Origin: Rosa chinensis | Lineage: Eukaryota > Streptophyta > Magnoliopsida > Rosales > Rosaceae | Length of the DNA stretch: 64,000 nt | Direction: 5' to 3' | NCBI RefSeq assembly: GCF_002994745.2 | Contig: NC_037092.1 | Location: 68,299,823 to 68,363,822, forward strand | Part shown: piece after piece, positions 35,885 through 47,919 of the stretch | How positions within the stretch are numbered: position 1 is the first letter of the stretch | Layout: the number at the start of each line of letters is the position of its first letter | Program-made: the position numbers and the translations under genes | Notes under the pieces: model-generated | The model's input: only the letters and a program-made list of their open reading frames with translations | Told to the model about the DNA's origin: nothing | The model's database searches: none

Positions 35885-36427
35885 CGGTTTCGTCCCTTAT
35901 GGTATGGAAAGGGAGGAGGCGAAGCATGCAGCCATGGACTCAATTGAAGCCACTGCTGTGGGTAGGAAGGCTACGCAGACAAAAACCCTAACCTTAGAAA
36001 CATGGAGAGAGCCACTGCGACTTGACTTTTTTTAAGATCTATTTTATTGGAAGTTTAGGATTGTGTTTCTAGTAAAATTTTAAAATAAAAAAGTTAATAG
36101 ATGGTGTATTAAGTAGGAATGTGAATCTAGTATTTTGCAATGTGTGAATAAGATAATTTGATTTAAGTCCAAAACTCACACCCGGTTTTGGTGATGTAGT
36201 CCACATGAATTTTTTTGTTAGTCGAGGTTCTATGACTCAGCTGCCACATTAGATTTACTTTCTTTTCTATCTTGCTACTGAACACTTAAATTTTTCATTC
36301 CTAATATACCCTTATTTAATATTTTTTGCACAAAAAATGGTAAAAATCAATATGTTAATTGAAATCCTAAATCAATATATACCCTTATTTAATATCCTTA
36401 TATTATTAGTTTCTTAAATAAATTCAA
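35885..36427. other. Upstream part of the LINE relic and AT-rich spacer
   Basis: 35885-36020 may be the first part of the ORF1 relic or its 5' UTR. 36030-36427 is AT-rich, with GATACCCTTATTTAATAT-like segments repeated near 36305 and 36380. No gene seen. Confidence 0.35.
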
Positions 36428-36451
36428 GATATATATATATATATATATATA

Positions 36452-37250
36452 GGGACTCCTCTACAGAAAAACTCGGACTGCTTCCTTTGGTCTAGGGTTG
36501 GAAAATTCTTCTCTCGTCCGGTGGCGCTCGGGGTCGGCGCCAACCTTGGCTCGTCGATGAGGAGCCACTGCCGGACAGGTGATGTGCTATAGCCCTTCGA
36601 TCTTCTAGGATTGTTGGCCTGAGGTGTTTAACAGGCTGGTTTGGCATTAGTTCTCCAAAGCTCTGCGGCGGTACTGGATCATCTTTCTCCAGGCAGCGGC
36701 GATGGCACCGTCAAGTTCGTTGGTGGCTGGGACGCGGGGGCTCCAGATCTACTTGAAATCGGGTCTGGCTGCCTTGCTCTGGTCCAGTAAATTCTTGGTG
36801 AAGGCATCATGGTGGGGACAACGGTTTCCTCAAGTCGTGGCTGCGGGTTGCACTAGCGGCAAGGGAGGAGTACGCATGTGGTGGCGCATCCGATGGAGGG
36901 TGGGTGATGGTTGTGCACAAGGAGGGGATGGAAACTGGGCTGGGCTGGCTATTTTGGGCCTAGGGTTGGATATTCCTTTAGGTCTGTTGGGCTCCAAATT
37001 AGTTAGATTTTTCTTTCTAAGTTATCCCCTATTTTTTTAGGGACCTATGCACCTTTTGTTGTTTATGTGCCTATTTACTATGTATGTTCATAGTTCATAG
37101 GCTCGCTGAATAAGTGAGCATTGGTTGTCTAATGGGTGGTGCTAGCATATCACATCCTAAACTTGCCCTAGGATTGGTAAAAGAAGGTATGTATCAGTGC
37201 CATTCTGGCTTGAGATGAATGAATGATTTTGGTTTAAAAAAAAAGAAAAA
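36452..37250 (+). mobile_element. Retroposed non-coding unit with A-rich tail in a TA microsatellite
   Basis: The unit starts GGGACTCCTCTACAG right after a TA tract (36428-36451), is GC-rich and G-rich inside, and ends with ATGAATGATTTTGGTTT and an A-rich tail (37235-37250). The tail is followed by GATATAGATATAGATATATA and a second TA tract. A G-rich 5' region, a 3' A tail and flanking TA tracts that could be target duplications fit a short LINE or LINE-derived element. Its reading frame of 112 codons (36702-37040) matches no family I know. Confidence 0.5.
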
Positions 37251-37261
37251 GATATAGATAT

Positions 37262-37310
<49 letters not shown>

Positions 37311-37322
37311 CACACACACACT
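37251..37322. repeat. Compound GATATA/TA/CA microsatellite
   Basis: GATATA repeats pass into about 40 bp of TA and then about 20 bp of CA. Confidence 0.9.
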
Positions 37323-37702
37323 AAGACATTATTCTTCATTGATCTTGCCTATTACGTATTGCCTCATTCTCTTCTCATTCTTCTTCTTTCTCTCATCTCT
37401 TATCAATCTTGTCTCATCTTTCTTATCACATTTCTTATCATAATCATTGAGGTAAATATTATTATTTCATATTTTAGAATGACAGAGGTAAATGCTACAT
37501 GTACTTTTTCATTTTATATTTTATAATATAGGCATATATATGTATTGAAATTGTTGACTTAATTTGTCTTCATTTTATATTTACTCTCCTACATGGACAA
37601 TTTCTATCTTATGAATGAATTGATGGTTTGTTGTTGTGTAAATATAATTTTTGCTTATATATCTGCATATGAGATATAGTACGTGGTTAAGCTTTTACTT
37701 TT

Positions 37703-37704
<2 letters not shown>
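37323..37704. other. Non-coding, no gene seen
   Basis: A CT-rich start (TCATTCTTCTTCTTTCTC) followed by AT-rich sequence. Confidence 0.4.

Positions 37705-37705
<1 letters not shown>

Positions 37706-37745
<40 letters not shown>
37706..37745. repeat. (TA)n microsatellite, left flank of a foldback element
   Basis: About 40 bp of TA end directly at the foldback element starting near 37746. Confidence 0.9.
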
Positions 37746-37748
<3 letters not shown>

Positions 37749-38145
37749 TCTTTCTATGCTAAGGACCTCCTTAGATTTTAAAATCTAAGGATTTCCTAGA
37801 ATAGACCCGCTTTTTGATCACATATCCACATCTTGATCGTTCAGTTTTCAGGTCCTAATGTACGTATAGATCACTTTTGCAAATTTTCAGCCAAATTGAT
37901 GATCATTAAGGTATCGAATTAGATTAAATCAATGAACGAACCGAATCTGTCCAAACCTGAACCGTATTCGTAATTGTAAATCGCAGTTTTGAATGCCTTA
38001 AAGATCATCAATTTGGCTGAAAATTTGTAGATTTATACATTAGGACCTAAAAACTGAACGGTCAAGATGTTGATATGTGATCAAAAAGTAAGTCTATTCA
38101 AAGAAATCCTCAGATTTTAAATCCTAAGGAGGTCCGTAGCATATA
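37746..38145. mobile_element. Foldback MITE A in a TA microsatellite
   Basis: The two halves are inverted copies: TATGCTAAGGACCTCCTTAG (37755) faces the complement of CTAAGGAGGTCCGTAGCATA (ending near 38142). Matching goes on for more than 120 bp through TTTTTGATCACATATC and TTTTAGGTCCTAATGTA. It ends in ATATATATAA. There is no coding capacity. The inner part resembles elements B and C. Confidence 0.8.
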
Positions 38146-38149
38146 TATA

Positions 38150-38530
38150 AAATATTTTATCTAGAGCGAAGCTTCGCTTTGAAATTAAAGTGCGTATTTA
38201 GAGTTTATGGTCATTTTTAGGTCGCATATCTACATCTCGACTGTTTAGTTTTTAGGTACTAATGTATAGATCATCTCTGGAAATTTTCAGCCAAATATAA
38301 CTCGTTTAAACCAATGGACGAACTAAATTTGTCCAACATGAACCGTAATAGCTTTAAGGCAAGTATCAACGCCTTAACAATCATCAATTTGGCTGAAATT
38401 TTGCAGAGATGATCTATACATTTCTACCTAAAAACTGAATGGTCGAGATGTGGATATGCGACCGAAAAGTGACCCTAAACTCTAACCTCGCACTTTAATT
38501 TCAGAGCAAGGCCTCACTCTGGATAAGATC

Positions 38531-38532
<2 letters not shown>
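38150..38532. mobile_element. Foldback MITE B between TA and CA microsatellites
   Basis: The left arm, CTAGAGCGAAGCTTCGCTTT then GAAATTAAAGTGCG, is mirrored by a right arm CGCACTTTAATTTCAGAGC and CACTCTGGATAAGA. The arms match over roughly 150 bp, and the centre contains GCCAAAT and its complement. It is the same family as element C at 53520-53901. Confidence 0.8.

Positions 38533-38571
<39 letters not shown>
38533..38571. repeat. (CA)n microsatellite
   Basis: About 38 bp of CA directly follow foldback element B. Confidence 0.9.
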
Positions 38572-38572
<1 letters not shown>

Positions 38573-39157
38573 GTCACTTAAGTATATGTGTTATAGGTAT
38601 AGTATTTAAGTGAGTGATACATGTGTTTGTTATGTAATATATGATAGACATCATATGAAAAATTTCTAGTGATATATGTTTGATGATAATTCATATATAT
38701 ATTTGTGCCCTAAAATATGAAAATTACTTTTTCCAAATTCCTAATTGTTGTTGACTGATCCAATTCCATTATTCCCCTAATCTTGTACTTTTTCTTAACC
38801 TTTGTGTTTATTTATATATATTTATTATGTTTTCCTTATCATGCTAGGAAATGATGGAGAACCTTGAAAATGCACTAAAAAGTTAACCTTAACACATTTT
38901 CTTACTCCGGCTAGGACAAAGCGAGCTAGGCAAGAAAGGAGGGGCGACAACCTGATCAAACGAACTCCAAATGAGTTGAAACTTTCTAGATCCATTATAG
39001 ACATCTTAAAGATCATTTATTATGAATAGTACAAGAGCTATTTTCGGATTGTAAAGCCTTCAAAAGATCGGTTCGAGTTTTTGACCAAAAGACGAAAAAC
39101 TGCAAAACCAAACCTATACTGATTCCGGCAGCATTTTAGGTCAAACAACAGTGAACT
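38572..39157. other. Non-coding; part of an interrupted LTR-like host sequence
   Basis: From about 38850 this sequence looks like LTR or leader sequence of a gypsy-type element (CAAACGAACTCCAAATGAG, CTTTCTAGATCC). Removing the inserts at 39158-41172, 41685-43340 and 44449-49933 leaves a sequence that runs on to about 50270, where ACTTGGCCCTTATACTTAAG and GCTATTTGGCTAACAA resemble the end of an Athila-like LTR. This is an inference. Confidence 0.35.
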
Positions 39158-41172
39158 TGATGCGCCTAAAGCAAGCGCATAATTTAACCCTGAAATGTCA
39201 TTAGTAGTACGTAATAAATAGGGATCGTTCTATTCCGGGGATTGAGGGTACACCTGTCATTGTCAAACAATTAAACAATTAAAATTAAAACAAAGTATAA
39301 TATTCACAAAGATATTCACATCTATAAACATTGTACACGAAAAGGGGGGATTTTGTTTTTGGTTTTTCGAAAATAAAACTAAGTTAACAAAACAATTAAA
39401 ATGCAAAAACATAAATACAAAGATGGAATGAGAGAACACAGATCAAAACCGAAACTTATGATTAAAATTGATTCAAACCCTAATATTGTTCATCTAAGTC
39501 ATGAGAAAGGAGTTGATCATGTGAAACATTCGAAAGCAAATGAATTCCCATTTTTTACTTTTCAATGCTAATTAACCTAAGCGAAAGCACCTAGATTAAT
39601 CCTATCAAACATGCAATCAAACCCTAGAAAGCTAGTCAATCATGTCATGTTTAACGCATTACACATAGAGAAAGGCTATCAACTCAAGTGTACAACTTAG
39701 TATGGAAAAGTCCACCTAATTGCAATCCTCGATTATTAAATTCGATCTTTGTACAAAACCTTTACTACTTTGATTCAAGTTTACACAAAACGAAAAGTCG
39801 ATTTCATGTTCTTTAACCTAGCACCAATTATATCGAAACCCTAAGTGTTTGCAACCACATAAGATTAAAATACAAAAGTTATCTATAACGCAAATTTAAT
39901 TAAACAAACCCACATAAGCAACTCTCGAATCACAATAATATGAATCTTAAAATTCTCAATTAATCATAAAAATTCCAGAAATTAATATTTGTTCAAACAC
40001 ATATGTCAACTAGTTCATAACCAACGAAATTCAAAGCAAAGGTTACAAAAGAGAATCGGATTACACCGTGAGATGGGGATGGTGGTGAACGATTGATGTG
40101 GTGGTCTCTTGAATCTCGAAAGCAAGCTTCAAGGTTGGAGATGGATGATGGATGCTCACGGCTATGCTTCTTCTCCCTTGGCCTTGCTTGAACTCGTGGA
40201 GATGACTAGAGGATGGAGAAACTCACGGCTATGCTATGAAGATTTTCTGATTTTTTTCTAAAGTGTAAATTGTATGGGGGAGAGGAACCCTTGATGTTGA
40301 GAAAGGGGGAGTTTTATATAGGAGCATGGCTAGGGTTCACAAAGCAATCAGAATTTTCCACATAGCTTCAACCAATGATAATTCGCCAAGTAAGCTTGTG
40401 ATGTGGTCCAACCAATCATAGAATGCCAAGTAAGCCTTGTGATGTGTTCCAACCAATCATAATTCTCTAAAATACCTCCCTAATATTTAATTGCCGAATT
40501 TCCTTGAAATTATTCTGATTTTCTTCATGAATTTCGGCCAACATTCCTTTAGGGAATTTAGGGATGAATCTAGACGCCTTTTTAGCTTTTCCTTGGTGCA
40601 CACATATTTTCCTTCCATAAATATCTCCCTTGAATCTCTCTTGGCGTCATCTCCTTGATTATTTCTGATTTTCACGTTGGCAATCACACCAAATTATTCC
40701 TCCAACAATATTTCTTTCCATAAAAGTCTCCCAAGAAAATCTCTCCTTGAAATCCTCAATCAATCATCTTCAATTCCCACGTTGTCACCTTGTTTTTCCT
40801 TAAGTATTACACGACAAATTTAATCCCCAAGGAAAATATATTTTCTTTTTTTAAAAAAAACTCTTCCTTGATTCTCTCCTTGCCATGTCATCTTCATGAA
40901 ACTTCTTGTTCCATTTATGAACTCAATTCTGCTTATTTATTCCAAAAACCTGAAAATAGAAGCTTTCTAAAATAAGAAATGGAAACTTTCTTAAACTAAA
41001 ATGGAAACTTTCTAAAAATGGAAAATAGAAACTACAAAACGGAAACTTTCTACAATTAGGAACTTTCCCATTCGAAGAATGGAAACTTTCCTAAACAGAG
41101 TTTTATTAAGGAAATAACGCAGAAAATATAGGGAAATAACAGTTAAAACGTCGCATTAAAATGCTCCTATCA
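39158..41172 (+). mobile_element. Solo LTR (2015 bp) with GAACT target duplication
   Basis: It begins TGATGCGCCTAAAGC and ends GCTCCTATCA, so it has TG...CA ends with a TGAT/ATCA inverted end. The 5-bp direct repeat GAACT flanks it (39153-39157 and 41173-41177). No coding domain is present. The strand is arbitrary. Recombination between two LTRs would leave this structure. Confidence 0.75.
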
Positions 41173-41177
41173 GAACT

Positions 41178-41675
41178 AAGCTCTGAAATTTTACTAAGAT
41201 GATCTACACTTATTAAGGAACATTTGGTATGAAGAAGTCACAGGCCAATTCAGAAGTCTCAATGGAGATTCAATTGAAGGAAGCTTCAGAAGCATAAAAC
41301 AAAGTCAAAACATGGCAATTTGACCTAGAACCTTCTTTGGGCTGATTTCTTGTGCATTTTTGGAAGGTCTATGATGCTGAAATGATAAAAGAGAGCCCTA
41401 GAAGAATCCTACAAGATTATGACAAGATTAGTCCATCATATTATCCTTTGGATAATAGGTATCTCTATGCACTTTCTCTCATCTGGTTGCCAAATTGACT
41501 TTGGTGACCCAAAACCACCCCAACACTTTTTATTTTCATGTTTCCCATGCATAATAAAGAGGGCAGTTGCCCCTCTCTTCTCCTAAGTCATATTTTCTAC
41601 TCTACACTCTCATAGCTCATCATTACTTATCTTTTCTTACTCAATCTCTTCCATACCCCTTTCCCTTATTTTTAG
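41178..41675. other. Non-coding host sequence between solo LTR and MULE
   Basis: Continues the interrupted LTR-like sequence. It has a pyrimidine-rich part near 41560-41670 and no gene. Confidence 0.35.
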
Positions 41676-41684
41676 AATTTATTA

Positions 41685-43340
41685 GAACAAAATACTGTTT
41701 ACTCCCTATACTTATAGGGTCTCAATGTTTCAGTCCCTGACGTTTCAATTTCACCTAAAAAGTCCCTGAACTTTCAAATTTCATCTAAAAAGTCCCTGCC
41801 GTCAATTTTCAGTTAAAAAATCTGTTATCTGGCTGACGTGACACTATTTCAACAGTAAAATGACTATTTTACCCTTATTGACCCTAAAAAAAAAAATTTA
41901 CTCTATTTTTTTCTTTTTTAAACTCTTTTTTCTCTATTTTTTTAATTTGTTCTTTTTTATTCCTACTTTTTTTTTTAACTCTTTTCTCTTTATTTTTTTT
42001 AATTTGTTCTTTTTTATTCCTACTTTTTTTTTTTAACTCTTTTCTCTTTATTTTTTTAATTTGTTCTTTTTTATTCCTACTTTTTTTTAACTCTTTTCTC
42101 TCTCTTTTTTTAATTTGTTCTCTTTTTTTTTCCTACTCTTTTTCTCTCTTTTTTTTAACTCTCTTTTCTCTTTTTTTTATTTATTTGATCTCTCTTTTTT
42201 TTTTTTTTAACCCTCTTTTCTCTTTTTTTTTTCCCTACTCTCTTTTCTTTAACTCTTTTTTCTCTCTTTTTTTAAAAAAACTTTTTTCCTCTTTTTTTAT
42301 TTGTTCTCTCTCTTTTGTTTTTTTTTTTTTATATTATTTCTTTCTCTTTTCTGTTTACTTCTTCTTCCTCTTCCTCCTCTCTGCTCTTCGGCCTTCTTTT
42401 CCTCCTCCCTGATCGCAGCTCCAGTTTTCAGCGAGCATCACCACCTCTCCTAATCACCGTTGGCGTGCCCGCCGCTCCAAGCAAGTGCTGTCCATTCCAC
42501 CATCCATCCATCATCCCCGTCATGCCAGCAAGCATCACCACCTCTCCAAATCACCCCTCTCCATACAGCGGTTCCAAACCAAATCGGAGCACACCCAAAT
42601 CAAATCAATTCACGTTCCACCTCCCTTTCTTCAGTGCCAAAACAGTTCAAACATTTCTCTCTAAAGTTACGATCAGAAACAGCCAAATAGACCAAAACAT
42701 GGAAACTCGCAGGAAAACTGAAATATTTTATCCTCTTCGAATCTCTATTGGCTCATCATCTCAGCAAACCAACACCAAAGAAACGTTATTGACGTCAAGA
42801 GAAAGCTTCTGATATAGCTCCGACACCACGAAGGGGCCGGAATCTGAAGGGAAGAAAACCTGACCATTCCGGCTTCCAAGCGTGGCCGAAAACTGGAGCT
42901 GCGATCAGAGAGGAGGAAAATAAGGCCGAAGAGCAGAGAGGAGGAAGAGGAAGAAGAGGTAAATAGAAAAGAGAAAGAAATATATATATTAAAAAAAAAA
43001 AAAAAGAGAGAACAAATAAAAAAAAAGAGAAAAGAGAGTTAAAAAAAGAGAGAAAAAAGAGTTAAAAAAAAAAGTAGGAATAAAAAAGAACAAATTAAAA
43101 AAATAGAGAAAAAAGAGTTAAAAAAGAACAAATTAAAAAAATAGAGAAAAGAGAGTAATTCTTTGTTTTTGGGTCAGTAAGGGTAAAATAGTCATTTTAC
43201 TGTTGAAATAGTGCCACGTTAGCAAGATAACAGACTTTTTAACGGAAAATTGACGGCAGAGACTTTTTAGGTGAAATTGAAACGTCAGGTACTGAAACGT
43301 CGAGACCCTATAAGTATTGGGAGTAAACAGTATTTTGTCC
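41685..43340. mobile_element. Long-arm MULE-like hairpin element
   Basis: The left arm from 41685 (ACAAAATACTGTTTACTCCC) and the complement of the right arm ending at 43340 match over about 200 bp, then through T-rich (left) and A-rich (right) low-complexity tracts, and again over the inner 75 bp (about 42355-42430 and 42890-42965). A perfect 9-bp target duplication AATTTATTA flanks it (41676-41684, 43341-43349). The left arm is longer because a roughly 57-60-bp T-rich unit is repeated about four times at 41915-42150. The loop (42431-42890) has codon-like sequence (165-codon frame 42315-42812) that I cannot assign. Confidence 0.85.
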
Positions 43341-43349
43341 AATTTATTA

Positions 43350-44448
43350 CCATTCTCATACTCTACCTCCATGCTTCTTACAATGCTTGAGCTGCTCTTT
43401 TTTTCTTTCATTCATCATTTTACTTCTCTCTCTCTTCTCTATATAAGGATCTCTTCATTACACTCTTAAGACATCACCCATACCACTCCATAACATATTT
43501 TTCTCTCAATGTTCTCTACACAATCCACTATCATATCCTCCAAAAAAACCTCCATCACCACTATCATCTCCTCTACAAAACCTCCATCACCACCACCATC
43601 AATTCATAACCTCTATTACCACCGCTATAACCTTCATCATCTTTTCCATCTACCCATTCCATTTCATAGACAAAAAGCATCACCACTCCACCATTTCACC
43701 ACTTATGCATCTCTACATCTTATTTTCCATCATCAACCTTTGAAGAAGAAGTAGAGGAGTCTAACATCACTTGAGGAATCATCATCACCATCACCATTTT
43801 CACCATGTCAATGTCTTCATGAGTTCATCTATACCATCCTCAACTTGATTATCGCTAGTCCCTTCTTTATCCCTACTTTTTAGTTTGATGTTTATAAACA
43901 TGTTGAAGCTTATTTATTTGATTATGAGTGAGTAGTTTGTTTGTTGGGGCTGGGGTTGAAAGCCCTAGCCAAACTTGTAATGAATTGATGTTTGAGTCTT
44001 ATTTGATGCATTTTCCATGATAATCTTCACATGCTAATTCAAGAATTGAATGCTTGTATTTGAATCTAGCTAATTTGAATACTTTGCATTTATCATTACA
44101 TAAACAATATTTAGAGAATACCTAGCTTTGGACATTGAAAGCATGATACCACACTAGGTTTGTATGTGATAGTGAGTTAAAATCACCTAAATCTAGGATT
44201 GGTTTGCTTACTTAATTATCTAAACTCAAATTTTTATGCATCTAGGAGTAAGGAATTGATACTTATCTATGAATATAACTTGTTTTTGGGTAGTTAGTTT
44301 CGCACTTATCCGGTGGAAATTGATAAAATCAAATAAGTTTAGGCCTTAGTAGTCTTATCCAGATGCTAAGAGGGTAATTGGATACTTGGGATTACATTAC
44401 TTATAGTTTGAATATTAATGCATGCAAGGGAGGCTATGGTGAACAACC
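43350..44448. other. Non-coding host sequence before the LTR retrotransposon
   Basis: It contains a plausible TATA box (CTATATAAGG, 43440-43449) and a C/A-rich leader with CCTCCATCACCAC repeats (43540-43600). This could be the promoter and R region of the interrupted LTR. No gene seen. Confidence 0.35.
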
Positions 44449-44944
44449 TGTAGATACCTCTACTAGCATGACTAGTTTACTATCTCACCAAGCATAAGTA
44501 ACACCCTCTTTGGGACACCCACAAGCCATGGTGAGGCCTAACCACTACTTGCATCTTGTAGCCCTATGTTCAAGCTACGCCACAGTATCCGGAAGTCGCA
44601 AATCCGTCGCCGGGAAGCCACCTTTCCGGCCTTGCCAAGTTGCCCTCACAAATATGCTTTCTACACTAGAATAGCTATCTTTGCTTGTCCCACATCGAAA
44701 ACCATGTAAAGGAGATGGCTTCCTTCACTTATAAAAGGAATGCCTCCTCCCACTTAAACAGGATCCCATTACATCTCTTGTAATCTTGTTAGGCCGCAAG
44801 GCTCGACACACTAGTGCACATTCAAGTGGACGTAGTTTCCCGCTAAGGCGGGAAACGAACCACTATACATCTTGTGTCAATCTCTCTCCCTCTCTCTCTC
44901 TTTACTTATCGTTAATTAGATCCCCACGGATCTAAGCATTAACA
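44449..44944 (+). repeat. 5' LTR
   Basis: It starts TGTAGATACC and ends AGCATTAACA. A TATA box TTATAAAAGG is at 44729-44738. A perfect hairpin with a 9-bp stem (GTTTCCCGC) and a TAAG loop is at 44835-44856. Confidence 0.95.
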
Positions 44945-44945
44945 T

Positions 44946-44962
44946 TGGCGCCGTCTGTGGGA
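44946..44962 (+). promoter_or_regulatory. Primer-binding region
   Basis: TGGCGCCGTCTGTGGG starts one base after the LTR end. This sequence is the usual start of plant gypsy internal regions, complementary at its 5' part to a tRNA 3' end. Confidence 0.75.
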
Positions 44963-45289
44963 AGCCAACACATTGGCTTCGTCACCTAAGTTTGCTTAGC
45001 GGAACTCAAAGAAATTCTTCCCTCCTTCGAGCCATTTCAAATTCATTGGTCAACCGTTTCTCTTTAGTCATTCTTGAGTCTTCATTGGTTCCCAGTGAGT
45101 TCATGTTTGAATTTGTGTTTCTTGGCAGCAACTTTCGCCAAGGCATGATCAACATTACTTCAGTGGTAAAACCAGAGCAGAAATTTGCATCTTAAAGGGC
45201 TAGTCAACTCCGGTCAACACTGACCCACAAAAAAAAAAAAATTTAGGTGCCAAATTGCTTTGGACACCCATTCCATCTTCAATCAATCA

Positions 45290-46150
45290 TCAGCGGCGAA
45301 ATCTTCCGCTAAGCTCCATTAGCGGTACCGGCGAACTCTCTTTCTTCGTTCAGCGTCAGCATCATCAATCTGTGCAATCGCTGCATTAAGGTCGCTAGTC
45401 ATCTTCAATCAGCGCTAGACACCAGCAACAAACGCTATGGGCCTCCAAGCTGCCTCCGCTAGGAACAATCGCTGAGCATTGATCCGCTGAGTTCTGAGTC
45501 CGCCACCTGCCGCGGATAAACCTCCGCTGACCATCCATTAACGGCACCGCACCGCTGACCATCCTTCAGCGGCACCACACCGCCGACCATCCATCAGCGC
45601 CCCACTGACCATCCTTCAGCGGCACCGCTAGCTCCACCACGAGCTCCAAACATCACTTGCCAAGCATCCCCACTCCGCGGCCAAAAATCCGCTCCGCTGG
45701 ACAAGGGTTCCGCAGGCCAAGAGCTCCGCTCCACCGCACTTCACCGCTGGCCAAAGCTCAGCCGAGCTTCATCGCTGGCCAAAGCTCCGCCGAGCTTCAC
45801 CGCTGGCCATGCTCTGGTATCCATCGCTGAGATTCTCGCATGGACTTTCCCGTGGAAATTCAACAACGGGCTCCACCGCTAGGCAGTTTCCACCAAGATT
45901 TACTGTTGAGAATCATCGCCGGCCATCTCCCGCTAGCAAATCCCAGAGGCAAAACTTCGGCGGCAAACTTCAGCATCAACAACTTTCTCCGCCAACCACC
46001 TCCGCTGGCCAAATACTCCGCTCCGCCAGTCCACCGGTATGATGCTCCGCTCCGCCGAACTTCTCATCTCCGCTGGCCAAGCTCCACTCCACTGTGCGAA
46101 CTTCTGCTACCCATGCTAAAGTGCAAACAGATGTGGACAAAGGTCCCAGC
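45290..46150 (+). repeat. Irregular CCGCTG/CAGCGG-rich repeat region
   Basis: Words such as CCGCTGACCATCC and CTTCAGCGGCACCGC recur many times. The open frames here are short and overlap in several phases, so I regard them as non-coding. Confidence 0.6.
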
Positions 46151-46762
46151 AGCCAGCCACGATGATGCTTGACAAGTAAAACTCGAAACTTGACTCAACC
46201 TCCATCAACTCATTAGAGTTGAACGCTTGACTTCTGTCAACCCATTAGCTCTCAGCTGATTAAACTCTATGGCAACGCTCCAGCCACCCAGATGAGTTTT
46301 TTCTTTAAATCATTCTCTGGTTGACTATAATATACACACGCTGCATTATATCCTATAGCTTGTCCTTACATGCCTATAATTACACGGCAGTTACAAGCCC
46401 ACGATAGCATGCAACTATAGAGATGTGTGCGTGTTTCCGTTGTGATCAAATAAGCATGGTCATGCATGCAGATTGCCATGTTTTCACCTTATGCTTGTGT
46501 CGGCCACATGCAAAGCTTGTTAATTGGATATTCATAATTATGCTACATGTGTCCATGTAATATGATGGCATGTTGGTGCTTTGACTAAATTCCTTATCTC
46601 CAAGATTATATGCATGGTTGACTTCAACTATACGCCCCCGGATCCGGCTATACATCTTGGCACATGGCATCTTCAATAGAAATATTAGTTTGGCTACCTT
46701 CATGTCCAATTAAAAATTATATAGAGTTTGCATGCTCCCTGAAAATTCGACATTCAAAATAG

Positions 46763-46793
<31 letters not shown>

Positions 46794-47919
46794 ACTTATT
46801 TGTCATCAACTACTACATTTACTTGTACACTTTGCTTACAATTTTATCAAAGTACATATGCAAATTATTAGTGTTGATTTTTTCAAATCTACATATTAAT
46901 CATCTATTTTGTTTCAAGGAAATTCAACTATTTCTATTGAGCATTCAACCGCAACTACGAGTTGACGTACATTATCGGAGTACTTTATCCGCCACAAGCA
47001 ATGAACTCCAAATTGGCACAAGATAAGTGCCTTCCTCTTATCTTTACGCTCTTACAATTTGAGCTACCGCCGATGCCATGGCTATACATGTCTCTATAAC
47101 CCTTAAGCATGCCTACAACATGTTATTAGCATCCACATTACAAGTACATGCTGCATATGCCATGCTTCTATTTAATTGCAAAATTAAATAGGTATGGGTC
47201 ACTCAAACAAAATGTTATTTGCTCTATTTTGTTTGTCATGTTTCATACAAGTACAAACTTTACGAGTCTGTGGTCACCGCCAGGCGGTAGGGCAACGACT
47301 CATAATGACAATGACCGCTACGCGGCATTGCAGTCAAGTTTCTCCTTTGAGAAATAGTAAAGGGACTAGTTAACACAGCCCACGGCAGCCATTGATCCAG
47401 CAGTTAACCCCGACGCTTGGGTACCAAAGATTGGGCTCGCTACCCAACACCCTCTGCTCCGTGCAGCTCCCCCTCAACAAATAATTTACCGACCATCCGG
47501 AGGTCAATCGTGGCTGGGGAGTGGGGGACTCCCTGGCGGGCCTAGAAGGGGCCCACCCGAAAGGGCAAAAGCGTTCGCTCCAACCAATTCTAGATAGACG
47601 ACGCACTCGCACTAATTATGCTTGATATACGGCACAAGGCTACGCTTTGGTATCAACCCACGAGCACACCCTCCTTGACTGGGGACTTCGGAGACTTGTA
47701 CATACAGCCCAGCATAATTAGCAACGACCATGCTCATGCCTCAGGGCATCACCTTCGAGCTACCCGTTAAAGCCTTCGCAGCATCCTCGAGCTCTCACGC
47801 TCTCGCCGCAGCGGTACCGCCGAGACGTCATGCTCTCAGCTCAGCGGCATCCTCGAGCTCTCGCGCTCCTACCTCAACGGCACCGCTGACTTTCATCCTC
47901 GTGCATTGCCGGCACCGCC

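Noticed and set aside
35820..36035. Plus-strand frame as a gene
   Set aside because: It is antisense to the LINE ORF1 relic, which has the recognisable domain.
42315..42812. 165-codon frame as an intact gene
   Set aside because: It starts in the T-rich arm of the MULE and shows no recognisable family; at most a captured fragment.
44449..44944. Cassandra-type TRIM with 5S RNA promoter
   Set aside because: No 5S A, IE or C box sequence is visible in the LTR, and the element is far too long.
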